Of a stretch of 64,000 bases of DNA, positions 25,358 through 34,012 are shown piece by piece (positions within the stretch are counted from its first letter, which is position 1; the number at the start of each line of letters is the position of its first letter). Below the pieces are notes generated by a model. That model saw nothing but the letters and a program-made list of their open reading frames with translations. It ran no database searches and was not told the DNA's origin. A program made the translations under genes and the position numbers. The stretch lies in contig NZ_JBAZJF010000002.1 in NCBI RefSeq assembly GCF_041651515.1, forward strand, positions 372,001 to 436,000, given 5' to 3'. This DNA comes from Sulfuricurvum sp041651515 (GTDB lineage: Bacteria > Campylobacterota > Campylobacteria > Campylobacterales > Sulfurimonadaceae).

Positions 25358-26581
25358 TTACACTATTTTCACATTGACGTGATCGACGCCATTGTATTGG
25401 TATCCGCCCGCATTCCAGCCGATTTCATTTTCCTGCGGCTGAATGTTGCCGATGCGGTTGATAGCGCGCACCATAATAGTGTATTCCCCTTTGGCTTTCG
25501 GTTCCCAACTGAAAGTCCATTGGCGATAGGCGTATTTGCCGTAATCTTTTTGCAGTGCGGTGGCACTCCAGCTTTTTCCGCCATCCGTAGAAATCATAAC
25601 TTCTCGGATCCCTTTTCCCTGATCAAATGCGACCCCCGTGACATTGACACGAGACCCTTTTTTGATGATCGTATTTGGGGTAGGGTAGCCGATGACCGAT
25701 TTGACTTTCATTGCCGCGATCGGTTTACGTTTGTACTCGAAGTCACTTCCAGAGATAACGCATTCACAATCGTTATCGGGAACGGTGTACGCGACATCCA
25801 TAAAGAAGGTTTTGCGATATTCATCCATAACGGTGATTTCAGAGAGCATTTTAACCCAGCTGTCCGAGAAGTGCCCCGGAATGACGAGACGAAGAGGAAA
25901 ACCGTTGAGATACGGAAGATCTTCACCGTTCATTGCATAGGCAACGATAAGTTCACCGCTGAGCGCTTCATCCATCTCCATTTCACGGAAAAAATGGGGA
26001 GTTTCATCGACTGCCGGTTTTTCTAGACCGTTGACACCGACAAATTTTGCAGAGCCTTTGACCCCTGCCATATTCAGGATGTCTTTTAGACGTACCCCTT
26101 TCCATACGGCACATCCCATTGCACCGTGTCCCCATTGGACACCGTGAGTTGCTTGGCCGGTTTTGGCGTAATATTTACGACTGTTTCCGCCGCATTGAAG
26201 AACCGATGTGATCTCCACGGGTTCAAATTTGGATTTTAAATCATCGACACTCAAAGAGAGAGGTTTTTCAACGGCTCCTTGAACTTGAAGACGAAACTCA
26301 TTCAAATCGATGTAGGTCGGGATATCGGGCATGTGCCAACGGACGAAAAACTGATCGTTCGGGGTGATAACTTGGGTGAAAATATCACGTGGCGACTCAA
26401 GTAGCGGAGGACGATCGGAGATTACCTTGAGCGGTTTTTTTTCCGGAAATGCGATTACCGGTGGGACAAAGTCATGAGGAACTTCGGTAATAATAGGTTT
26501 GGCCGTCTCTTTGGCAAATAGAGTGGATGCACCGAGTACTAAACCGGCACCTAAAAAATTTCTGCGATTAAAATGATCCAT
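25358..26581 (-). CDS. sorA: Sulfite dehydrogenase molybdopterin subunit
   Basis: 407 aa sulfite:cytochrome c oxidoreductase of the sulfite oxidase family. Twin-arginine signal RRNFLGAGLVLGAS targets the folded, cofactor-loaded protein to the periplasm. The Mo ligand Cys is in VLQCGGNSRKYY; other active-site features are HGVQWGHGAMGCAVWKG and RLVIPGHFSDSWVKML. The C-terminal dimerisation domain (about 290-400) is present. It oxidises sulfite to sulfate, giving electrons to sorB. TatBC is encoded nearby. Confidence 0.93.
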   Translation of the reverse strand: MDHFNRRNFLGAGLVLGASTLFAKETAKPIITEVPHDFVPPVIAFPEKKPLKVISDRPPLLESPRDIFTQVITPNDQFFVRWHMPDIPTYIDLNEFRLQVQGAVEKPLSLSVDDLKSKFEPVEITSVLQCGGNSRKYYAKTGQATHGVQWGHGAMGCAVWKGVRLKDILNMAGVKGSAKFVGVNGLEKPAVDETPHFFREMEMDEALSGELIVAYAMNGEDLPYLNGFPLRLVIPGHFSDSWVKMLSEITVMDEYRKTFFMDVAYTVPDNDCECVISGSDFEYKRKPIAAMKVKSVIGYPTPNTIIKKGSRVNVTGVAFDQGKGIREVMISTDGGKSWSATALQKDYGKYAYRQWTFSWEPKAKGEYTIMVRAINRIGNIQPQENEIGWNAGGYQYNGVDHVNVKIV

Positions 26582-26631
26582 GAAACTGCCTTGGAAAAGA
26601 ATATCACTATTTTATCATAATTTGGATTGAT

Positions 26632-27663
26632 TTAGAGTATAAGCATCGCATCACCATACGAAAAAAAGCGGTATTTTTCATCAATGGCTTCTTGGTAAAT
26701 ACGGTGCGTCTCTTCCACTCCGACAAATGAGGCGACGAGCATCAGTAAGGTCGATTTTGGGAGATGAAAGTTGGTGAGGAGATGATTGACCCGCAGAGGG
26801 GTATTATGCGGGTGTAAAAATAGGTTTGCTTCACCGCTCTTTTCATCGCTGCGGATATGATATTCCACGGTTCGCGTCGAAGTCGTACCGATGCATAGCA
26901 GTGGAAGCGAGCTTTTGATAAGGGTATGCGCCTCTTCTTGGATATCAAAAAATTCTGAGTGCATCGGATGATCGGTGATCACAGACGCCTCAACCGGCTT
27001 AAATGTCCCCGAGCCCACGTGCAGCGTTACGAAAGCATGGGGGTGGCGTGCACAGAGGAGATCAAAAAGCTCATCACTAAAATGGAGTGATGCGGTCGGA
27101 GCGGCAACTGCACCCTCGTGCGCGGCAAAAACACTTTGGTATTCACGTTCATCCTCAGAATCGTCTTCGCGCCCAAGATAGGGGGGGAGGGGGATATGGC
27201 CGATGGCGTCAAGAATCGGTAAAAGCTCTTCAAATCGGATAAGGACATCATCAAGATAAAAATTGACTTCACGGGAACCGTCATCACTGAGGGAAATAAC
27301 ACGGGCGGTGAGAGCGCTCTCAAACTGCAGGATGGTATCCTCTTTAACCCGTCCTTTGATGTAGACGTTAATGGTGTAGGCATCGAGAGGGCGATTGATC
27401 AGTAATTCGATGGCACCACCGCTGCTTTTATGCCCGTACAACCGAGCTTTAATTACTTTAGTATCGTTAAAAATAATACCGCATTCTTGTGGTAAAAATT
27501 CTTCCAAACGGTCAAAGCGGGTGTGGATGATCGAGCGGTCGGCACGATTGTAGACCAGCAATCTTGCATGGTCTCTGGGATGGATAGGGTGGGTTGCTAT
27601 GAGACCCTCGGGGAGATGGTAATCATAGCTATCGGTTAGTAGAGGGTCGAGCAATTTAGTCAA
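26632..27663 (-). CDS. queA: S-adenosylmethionine:tRNA ribosyltransferase-isomerase
   Basis: 343 aa, the usual length. QueA transfers and isomerises the ribosyl moiety of SAM onto preQ1 in tRNA to make epoxyqueuosine. Signature segments: YDYHLPEGLIATHPIHPRDHARLLV at the start, then PLPPYLG, FAAHEGAVAAPTASLHF, HVGSGTFKPV and NHLLTNFHLPKSTLLMLV. The start overlaps the tatC 3' end by 8 bp, so it is in one minus-strand operon with tatC and tatB. Confidence 0.97.
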   Translation of the reverse strand: MTKLLDPLLTDSYDYHLPEGLIATHPIHPRDHARLLVYNRADRSIIHTRFDRLEEFLPQECGIIFNDTKVIKARLYGHKSSGGAIELLINRPLDAYTINVYIKGRVKEDTILQFESALTARVISLSDDGSREVNFYLDDVLIRFEELLPILDAIGHIPLPPYLGREDDSEDEREYQSVFAAHEGAVAAPTASLHFSDELFDLLCARHPHAFVTLHVGSGTFKPVEASVITDHPMHSEFFDIQEEAHTLIKSSLPLLCIGTTSTRTVEYHIRSDEKSGEANLFLHPHNTPLRVNHLLTNFHLPKSTLLMLVASFVGVEETHRIYQEAIDEKYRFFSYGDAMLIL

Positions 27664-28438
27664 TGGTCTCTTCTTCGTCTTCTTCGATATAGGGGTCTAC
27701 TTTGGGTGCGGGATTAACGGCACGGACAATAAGAATGGAGACGCCGTAGAGAACAATCAACGGTATTGCCATGAGAATTTGAGAAATGACATCCGGAGGG
27801 GTTAACACAGCGGCAATAATGAAGATTATTACGATTGCGTAGCGGAAGAAACCGATCATCATTTTATCATCGATAAGTCCCAATAGGGCAAGAAAATAAC
27901 AAACGACGGGAAGTTCAAATGCAAGTCCGAAACCGAATAAAATTTTGGTGAAAAACTCAACGTATTCTCCAATATTGTACATCGGGACAAAGGAAGCACT
28001 TCCGAATTCGATAAAGAAAGCAAATCCGATAGGTGTTACGAAATAGTAGGCAAATGCGGCACCGGTGAGGAACATAACGGTTCCTCCGACGACGATAGGG
28101 ATCATCATCTTTTTCTCATTCGTATATAAACCGGGGGCAATAAAAAGCCATATCTGTGCAAGTATCACCGGCAATGCCGCGAGAAGTCCGGCGAAAAAAG
28201 AAACTTTCATAGCTACAAAAAATGCTTCCGATAATTCGCGGGTAACGATCATCCCCATAGCCGCTTTTTGGGAAATTTTAGCGGTGGCAACTAATGCATC
28301 CACCAGCGGTTTCGTAATCCATGCAAGGAGTGCATCATGAAAATTCCACATAATGATCGTCATGATAATAACAGCAACGACACTGATACCGAGGCGTTTG
28401 CGCAACTCTATTAAATGGGGCTTTATATCATCAAACAT
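27656..28438 (-). CDS. tatC: Twin-arginine translocase subunit TatC
   Basis: 260 aa polytopic protein. The family motifs are MFDDIKPHLIELRKRL at the N-terminus, six hydrophobic segments, and FGFGLAFELPVVCYFLALLGLI. It is the receptor for twin-arginine signal peptides with TatB. The C-terminus is acidic (YIEEDEEETID). The start overlaps the tatB stop by one base, and queA follows. Confidence 0.97.
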   Translation of the reverse strand: MFDDIKPHLIELRKRLGISVVAVIIMTIIMWNFHDALLAWITKPLVDALVATAKISQKAAMGMIVTRELSEAFFVAMKVSFFAGLLAALPVILAQIWLFIAPGLYTNEKKMMIPIVVGGTVMFLTGAAFAYYFVTPIGFAFFIEFGSASFVPMYNIGEYVEFFTKILFGFGLAFELPVVCYFLALLGLIDDKMMIGFFRYAIVIIFIIAAVLTPPDVISQILMAIPLIVLYGVSILIVRAVNPAPKVDPYIEEDEEETID

Positions 28439-28854
28439 TACACATTCACTTCGATAGGTTTGGTTTCAGCAGGCAAAACAGGTTCTTTAGGTTTAGGGGT
28501 AAAGGTTACCACTTCAGGCTCTTTTACTGCTGCAGGCGCTGCAGAGGTAATCGTATTAAAGTTAAGATCATTTTTGATGACATTAAGCTCTGAACCGATT
28601 TCAGTAACATTAGTGATACGTTCTAATTCGGAACTTGCGTCAAGGAGCTCTTTTTTATAATTAAGAGCCTCTTCTTTCATCTCAGAAAATTTCATCTCTT
28701 CTTCCAGGGTGGCGCGTGCGGAGTTAACGGTGCTTTTAACACTGCGAAAAAACTTAGCGATCTCCACCATCGTAGAGGGGAGTTTCTCCGGTCCTAAAAA
28801 CAGTACCGCGACAATCGCGATAAGTAAAATTTCACCTATACCCATTCCAAACAT
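28438..28854 (-). CDS. tatB: Twin-arginine translocase subunit TatB
   Basis: 138 aa. Single N-terminal membrane helix (GIGEILLIAIVAVLFLGPEKLP) with the conserved Glu and the FLGPEKLP hinge. Then an amphipathic helix and a long charged helical segment (about 30-90), and a Pro/Lys-rich tail. The length and the position directly before tatC favour TatB over TatA. With TatC it forms the substrate receptor for the two RR-signal molybdoenzymes encoded in this window. Confidence 0.93.
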   Translation of the reverse strand: MFGMGIGEILLIAIVAVLFLGPEKLPSTMVEIAKFFRSVKSTVNSARATLEEEMKFSEMKEEALNYKKELLDASSELERITNVTEIGSELNVIKNDLNFNTITSAAPAAVKEPEVVTFTPKPKEPVLPAETKPIEVNV

Positions 28855-28905
28855 GTCAGCTACCTAATATTAGTGTGATAAAGGGGGATTTTAGCAAAAT
28901 AAAGT

Positions 28906-29967
28906 TTAAAACCCATCCACCCTGAGGGCAATTTCATCGGCTAAGAGATAATTACGGTTAAAGTAGCGGCCATTATGATATTCCAGCATCCCCTCAGAAA
29001 GGAGAAGATCGGCTTGCTTTTTCTGTTTAGCATTTAAAATAGTTTCATCAACACCGACGCAACTGCGAAATCCTAAGAAAAGTTTTTCACTCAGTTGAGC
29101 CTTCTCATCCAGGGTTTCTGTATGAATTTCAAGAGGATACTCACTATAGTGCTCCACATTGATGGAAGGGTAGAGCCTTTGATTCTCCAAAAATCCGACG
29201 GCACCCGAACCTAAACCTATATAATCTTTGTATTCCCAGTATCCAAGATTATGAGCGGAACGGGTGATTCCGAAATTAGAAATTTCGTATTGACTAAACC
29301 CTTTTGCTTGGATTTGATCGAAAAGCCAGTGGGTTAATTCCAACTCCTCGCGTGCCAATTCGGGCGTTTTTTCAAAGGCAGTATCCTCTTCGATGGTAAG
29401 AGCATAGAGACTGATATGATCAATCGGGAGAGAAAAAGCGGTCTCTACATCGTTTTGAAGAAGCGCTTGTGTATCCCCATGTACGCCGTAAATAAGGTCG
29501 ATTGAGAGATGTTCAAAACCTATTTCTTTTGCATCGTTAATTGCTCTCAAGGCATGAGCTGTATTGTGGGCCCGTCCTAAGGTTTTAAGCTTTTCATCAT
29601 TGAAACTTTGGACTCCGAAACTGATACGATTGACCCCTAAGGCGTACATCCCCTCCAGCCATTGATGGGTAGCACTGTTCGGATTGGCTTCGGAGGTGAT
29701 TTCAGCATCGGGAACCAAAAAAGGGCGAATTGTATTGAAAATATCGCTATAGAAGAGGGGATCTATTGTCGAGGGGGTACCTCCTCCGATAAATACGGTC
29801 TCGATAGGATTTTCATCGCTTACCTTAAACCGTTTCATTTCATAAGCGAGTTGCACAGCGAGGGCTTTCATGTAATTCTCACGCTGAGCGAATTTATCGA
29901 CATAGGAATTAAAGGCGCAATAAGCGCATTTACTGTCACAAAAAGGGATATGAATGTATAAAAGCAT
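28906..29967 (-). CDS. hemW: Radical SAM haem chaperone HemW
   Basis: 353 aa from ATG 29967 (MLLYIHIPFC). The CxxxCxxC cluster ligands are in FCDSKCAYCAF, followed by the VFIGGGTPS, NPNS and GVQSF features of HemW/HemN-like radical SAM proteins. The position of the third cysteine and the extra Cys after it (CAYCAF) fit HemW. It likely transfers haem to acceptors rather than acting as coproporphyrinogen oxidase, though a HemN role cannot be excluded. It is divergent from rppH. Confidence 0.9.
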   Translation of the reverse strand: MLLYIHIPFCDSKCAYCAFNSYVDKFAQRENYMKALAVQLAYEMKRFKVSDENPIETVFIGGGTPSTIDPLFYSDIFNTIRPFLVPDAEITSEANPNSATHQWLEGMYALGVNRISFGVQSFNDEKLKTLGRAHNTAHALRAINDAKEIGFEHLSIDLIYGVHGDTQALLQNDVETAFSLPIDHISLYALTIEEDTAFEKTPELAREELELTHWLFDQIQAKGFSQYEISNFGITRSAHNLGYWEYKDYIGLGSGAVGFLENQRLYPSINVEHYSEYPLEIHTETLDEKAQLSEKLFLGFRSCVGVDETILNAKQKKQADLLLSEGMLEYHNGRYFNRNYLLADEIALRVDGF

Positions 29968-30040
29968 GTGCAATTATAGTATTTTTAATCGTGAATACCT
30001 TACAATACACGTTCAAACCATAATGAAAGATCACCTTTAT

Positions 30041-30511
30041 ATGAGTCAAACGAAATTTTATCGGCCTAATGTTGCTGCGGTGATCGTCTCATCAGATTAT
30101 CCTCTTGTCAAAGAAGTATTTATAGCCGAACGGAGTGATTTGGACGGTGTTTGGCAATTTCCGCAAGGGGGAATTGATGAGGGGGAATCGAGTGAAGAGG
30201 CCTTGTTTCGAGAGCTAAAAGAGGAGATAGGGACGAAAAAAGTAGAGATAATCGCGGAATATCCCGATTGGATTGCGTATGATTTTCCTCCTCATATTGC
30301 AGTCAAAATGGCTCCATATGCAGGACAAAAACAACGCTATTATCTCGTTAAACTTAAACGTGGTGCCGTGATTGATTTGGATACGGAACATCCTGAATTC
30401 AAACGATACCGTTTTGTCGGAATCGATGAATTGCTGAGTCATACGGCCCATTTCAAAAAACCGGTATATGAACAAGTTATTTCACATTTTAGAGCCAAGG
30501 GGTATCTGTAA
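30041..30511 (+). CDS. rppH: RNA pyrophosphohydrolase RppH (NudH)
   Basis: 156 aa Nudix hydrolase. The Nudix box GGIDEGESSEEALFRELKEEIG is intact, preceded by WQFPQGG, the RppH-type sequence. It removes pyrophosphate from 5' triphosphorylated mRNA to begin decay. Start ATG 30041 (MSQTKFYRPNVAAVIV) chosen by family N-terminus; an upstream ATG at 30023 is possible. The TAA overlaps the lysC ATG by one base. Confidence 0.95.
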   Translation: MSQTKFYRPNVAAVIVSSDYPLVKEVFIAERSDLDGVWQFPQGGIDEGESSEEALFRELKEEIGTKKVEIIAEYPDWIAYDFPPHIAVKMAPYAGQKQRYYLVKLKRGAVIDLDTEHPEFKRYRFVGIDELLSHTAHFKKPVYEQVISHFRAKGYL

Positions 30512-31722
30512 TGCTAATCGTGCAAAAATTCGGCGGGACAAGTGTCGGCGATCTGGAACGGATCCAAAACGTTGCCAATCGTGTCTCTCAAACGCTTAAA
30601 GAAGGGCACCAAGTCGTTGTTGTTGTTTCGGCAATGAGCGGTGAAACCAATAAATTACTCAGCTTTGCTGAACATTATACCGCGACGCCGGAACGAAGCG
30701 AAGTCGATATGCTTCTGAGTTCAGGTGAGCGGGTAACGGCGGCATTGCTCTCTATCGCACTTAATGCGATGGGTCATAGTGCTACCTCTATGAGCGGCAG
30801 ACGTGCGGGTATTGTGACCGACAGTATCCATACCAAGGCACGCATTGAGAGTATTGATCCTAGTGTAATGCATGCGGAACTTGCGAGCGGTAAAGTGATT
30901 GTTGTCGCAGGTTTCCAAGGGGTTAGTGAAAACGGCCAGGTTACAACCCTCGGACGCGGAGGATCAGATCTCTCTGCCGTCGCCGTCGCCGGAGCGCTCA
31001 AAGCTGATTTGTGTGAAATCTATACCGATGTAGACGGGATCTATACCACCGATCCGCGTATCGAGCCTAAAGCTAAAAAGATGGATAGAATCAGTTATGA
31101 CGAGATGCTGGAATTGGCGTCACTCGGAGCTAAAGTCCTCCAAAACCGCTCCGTCGAATTGGCTAAAAAACTCAATGTAAATCTGGTCACCCGCTCCAGT
31201 TTCACCAATGCGGAAGGGACACTTATCACAAAGGAAGAGAATATTATGGAACAACCCCTTGTCAGCGGAATCGCACTCGATAAAAACCAAGCACGTGTAT
31301 CACTCAGCGGAGTGATCGATCGTCCAGGCATTGCTTCGGATATTTTTACCCGTTTAGCAGACAACAGTGTGAACATCGATATGATTATACAAACCTCTGG
31401 ACATGACGGTAAAACCAACCTAGATTTCACCGTTCCTAAAACCGAATTGATTGATGCTAAAAAAGTGGTCGAAACGTTTATCGCTGATGATGAGATCAGT
31501 GAAGCCTCATACGATGAGAATATTTGTAAAGTCTCCATCGTCGGTGTCGGTATGAAATCACATACCGGTGTTGCCGCCAAAGCGTTCCAAACCATGGCAC
31601 GCGAAAATATCAATATAATGATGATTTCGACATCTGAGATCAAGGTATCGATGGTCGTTGATGAAAAATATGCGGAGCTTGCCGTGCGTTCATTGCACAG
31701 TGCTTACGCCTTGGATCAATAG
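30511..31722 (+). CDS. lysC: Aspartate kinase
   Basis: 403 aa. The kinase domain has VQKFGGTSVGD at the N-terminus, SSGERVTAALLS, and TLGRGGSDLSAVAVA. Two ACT domains occupy about 260-400 (MISTSEIKVSMVV near the end). It phosphorylates aspartate at the head of lysine, threonine and methionine synthesis and is usually feedback-regulated through the ACT domains. Single-base overlaps with rppH and hobA place it in a tight operon. Confidence 0.97.
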   Translation: MLIVQKFGGTSVGDLERIQNVANRVSQTLKEGHQVVVVVSAMSGETNKLLSFAEHYTATPERSEVDMLLSSGERVTAALLSIALNAMGHSATSMSGRRAGIVTDSIHTKARIESIDPSVMHAELASGKVIVVAGFQGVSENGQVTTLGRGGSDLSAVAVAGALKADLCEIYTDVDGIYTTDPRIEPKAKKMDRISYDEMLELASLGAKVLQNRSVELAKKLNVNLVTRSSFTNAEGTLITKEENIMEQPLVSGIALDKNQARVSLSGVIDRPGIASDIFTRLADNSVNIDMIIQTSGHDGKTNLDFTVPKTELIDAKKVVETFIADDEISEASYDENICKVSIVGVGMKSHTGVAAKAFQTMARENINIMMISTSEIKVSMVVDEKYAELAVRSLHSAYALDQ

Positions 31723-32270
31723 TGCGACGTTTTGATCAGTGGACGTTAGAATCGATTCGCTCTGAAGGGGCAGCCATGAGCTGGTTCGAAGAGCATCGGT
31801 TTAAATGGACCCCTGCGGTTGCCAATGCAATGGAGCAGGTGATGGGGGGAAAAAGTATTGTCCTTATCACCGACCATGACCGCAGGTGGTTTGCCCACTA
31901 TATCACCTCAACTCTCAATAAACGCTCTCAAGAACGTCCGATGATCCCTATTGTATGTTTGGATGCCCTCTACCCCCATTACGATCATCTTAGCGGTGGA
32001 GAATCGATTGATATGCTCAGCGATATGCTCGATTTGACGTTTCACGGAGAGTACTTTTTTTGGTACATCGGCAAAGGGGATGAACGCAGAGCCGACATTG
32101 CCAAACGCAATGACACCAGTCTGTTATGGATTATGGATGAAAATTTCCAAAATGCCCTCATTATGCGCTCCTATGATCCTTTGATTGATATCAAACTTCT
32201 GCAGCTGTATCGCCTTTTTGATAAAACACTGAACTCCGTCCTTTTCGGGGAGATTAATGTTCGCGAGTGA
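31722..32270 (+). CDS. hobA: DnaA initiator-associating factor HobA
   Basis: 182 aa, starting at GTG 31722 overlapping the lysC stop. The sequence (WTLESIRSEGAAMSWFEEHRF, LITDHDRRWFAHYI, WYIGKGDERRADIAKRND) fits HobA, the Campylobacterota-specific sugar-isomerase-fold protein that binds DnaA domain I and promotes orisome assembly (the functional counterpart of DiaA). The lysC-hobA-holB-folP order is the one known from Helicobacter pylori, which supports the call. Confidence 0.93.
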   Translation: MRRFDQWTLESIRSEGAAMSWFEEHRFKWTPAVANAMEQVMGGKSIVLITDHDRRWFAHYITSTLNKRSQERPMIPIVCLDALYPHYDHLSGGESIDMLSDMLDLTFHGEYFFWYIGKGDERRADIAKRNDTSLLWIMDENFQNALIMRSYDPLIDIKLLQLYRLFDKTLNSVLFGEINVRE

Positions 32271-32880
32271 ACGGGGCGGAATCCTAATTACCCGAGATTT
32301 TGAAGAGCGCTCCCGGGAGATTGAAACTTCTCTCCATCCCCTGCGATCCGTCTTATTTATCCGTGATGATTTTAAAATCGAAGATGCCAAAGAGGTGATT
32401 GCCGAAGCGTACAAGAGTGAAGAGAATACGAAGACGCTGATTCTCGGAGCCAAAAGTTTCACGATTCCGGCACAAAATGCCCTCCTTAAAATTCTCGAAG
32501 AGCCTCCACGAAACATTGTTTTTATTCTCCTTGCACCCAACAAAAGCACTTTTCTCCCAACTGTCCGCTCACGTCTCAGCCTCACTCAAGAGCATGAAGA
32601 ACGGATTTTTGAACCGTTGGCTCTCCATTTTGGAACGCTTGATCTGGTAGCACTGTTTGCGTTTGTCAAAGAGCATGAACGACTCAAAAAACATGAAGCC
32701 AAAGCACTCATAGAGCAAATGTTGCATCATGTACTGCGGCATGAGCAGTTAAAATTATCCTCCATTCAACTTGAAGGGTTTGAAAAAGCCTTGAAGCTTT
32801 TGGAGCTTAACAGCAGAGTTCAGAGTGTTCTAGTCATGGTACTGATGAATTTTCTTAAAGAGGTAAAGCGTGCACGTTGA
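32257..32880 (+). CDS. holB: DNA polymerase III delta' subunit (short form)
   Basis: 207 aa, much shorter than the roughly 330 aa of Escherichia coli delta'. It keeps the segment TLILGAKSFTIPAQNALLKILEEPPRN, typical of clamp-loader delta' (the sensor-1-like region), but the Walker A part is absent, as in Campylobacterota. It overlaps hobA by 14 bp and folP by 11 bp. Part of the clamp loader that loads the beta clamp. Confidence 0.9.
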   Translation: MFASERGGILITRDFEERSREIETSLHPLRSVLFIRDDFKIEDAKEVIAEAYKSEENTKTLILGAKSFTIPAQNALLKILEEPPRNIVFILLAPNKSTFLPTVRSRLSLTQEHEERIFEPLALHFGTLDLVALFAFVKEHERLKKHEAKALIEQMLHHVLRHEQLKLSSIQLEGFEKALKLLELNSRVQSVLVMVLMNFLKEVKRAR

Positions 32881-34009
32881 AAAACTGAGCAATACGACCG
32901 ATTTAAAACCGTTTCTAAAAAACTTAGGGGTTGATGGAGCCGGTGTGCAGATACTTCGCGATAAAGGGGAACTGCATTTTTTACGTATTGTTGATATGCA
33001 TGTCGGTGCTGCCAATATCCTTAAACAAGATGCCCTGAGCATTGGAGCCGATCTCGCGGTGCCCAAAGGGACAGTGATTGCTTCGTCTGCCAGAGTCGAC
33101 GCCCTTTTGATCGCAAATGAGCGTCAACTACAGGAATTGGCAAAAAAAGAGAGAGCTCAACCTTTCGGCCTTAAACTTCTAGCTGAAATTTTTGAGAGCT
33201 ATACCCGATTGTCCTATCCCAAAAAAGTGGAGATTATGGGGATCGTGAACGCCAATGAAGACAGCTTTTATCAGGCCAGCCGATTTGTTGGAAGCGCAGC
33301 TACAGGCAAAATCGAATCAATGATTGAAGAGGGGGCGGATATTATCGATATCGGCGGAGTCTCAAGCCGTCCCGGCAGTGCGAGTGTTTCACCCGAAGAG
33401 GAGTTAGCGAGGCTCCGTCCGATTATTGATGCCGTATTTGAGCAGAAATTATTTGAAAAAGCCCGTTTTAGTCTGGACAGTTATGAACCGAGTGTCCTGT
33501 CGTATGCTCTGGAACGGGGCTTTAATATTGTCAATGATATTACGGGACTGATAAATGATGAGGTAGTAAAGCTGTGTGCTGCTTATGGAGCGAGTGCGGT
33601 GATTATGCATATGCAGGGGAATCCGCAAAGTATGCAGGATAATCCTGTATATGACTCTGTCTTGCATGATGTGGAACTGTTTTTCCGTGAACGTCTTGAA
33701 AAGGCCGCCTCTTTCGGAGTAAAAGATATTATTTTGGATACCGGTATCGGATTTGGCAAGCGCACAGAGGATAATCTTGCCCTAATCACCCATCAAAGTC
33801 ATTTTCTGAGCTTAGGCAAACCGTTACTTGTCGGTGCCAGCCGTAAATCATTGATTAATACTCTCTCTCCCTCCCCCAGTGAAGAACGGCTTCCGGGTAC
33901 ATTGGCCATTCATCTTAAAGCAGTTCAAGAGGGTGCTTCCATTCTCAGAGTGCATGATATCAAAGAGCATGTTCAGGCACTCGCGCTTTGGCATGCGTTA
34001 AAAGGATGA
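32870..34009 (+). CDS. folP: Dihydropteroate synthase with N-terminal extension
   Basis: 379 aa, about 100 residues longer than typical FolP; the extension (about 1-115) matches the long form in this phylum. The catalytic domain has IMGIVNANEDSFYQ, where most FolP have N-x-T-P-D-S-F; then ADIIDIGGVSSRPGS, INDITGL, MHMQGNP, and GFGKRTEDN, LVGASRKSLI. It joins p-aminobenzoate to pterin pyrophosphate. GTG 32870 start with AGAGGTAAAGC upstream overlaps holB by 11 bp. Confidence 0.93.
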   Translation: MHVEKLSNTTDLKPFLKNLGVDGAGVQILRDKGELHFLRIVDMHVGAANILKQDALSIGADLAVPKGTVIASSARVDALLIANERQLQELAKKERAQPFGLKLLAEIFESYTRLSYPKKVEIMGIVNANEDSFYQASRFVGSAATGKIESMIEEGADIIDIGGVSSRPGSASVSPEEELARLRPIIDAVFEQKLFEKARFSLDSYEPSVLSYALERGFNIVNDITGLINDEVVKLCAAYGASAVIMHMQGNPQSMQDNPVYDSVLHDVELFFRERLEKAASFGVKDIILDTGIGFGKRTEDNLALITHQSHFLSLGKPLLVGASRKSLINTLSPSPSEERLPGTLAIHLKAVQEGASILRVHDIKEHVQALALWHALKG

Positions 34010-34012
34010 TCA

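Noticed and set aside
27181..27187. G7 run in queA as a phase-variation tract
   Set aside because: Runs of 6-7 G are frequent in this window, and queA is a housekeeping gene; no reason to single it out.
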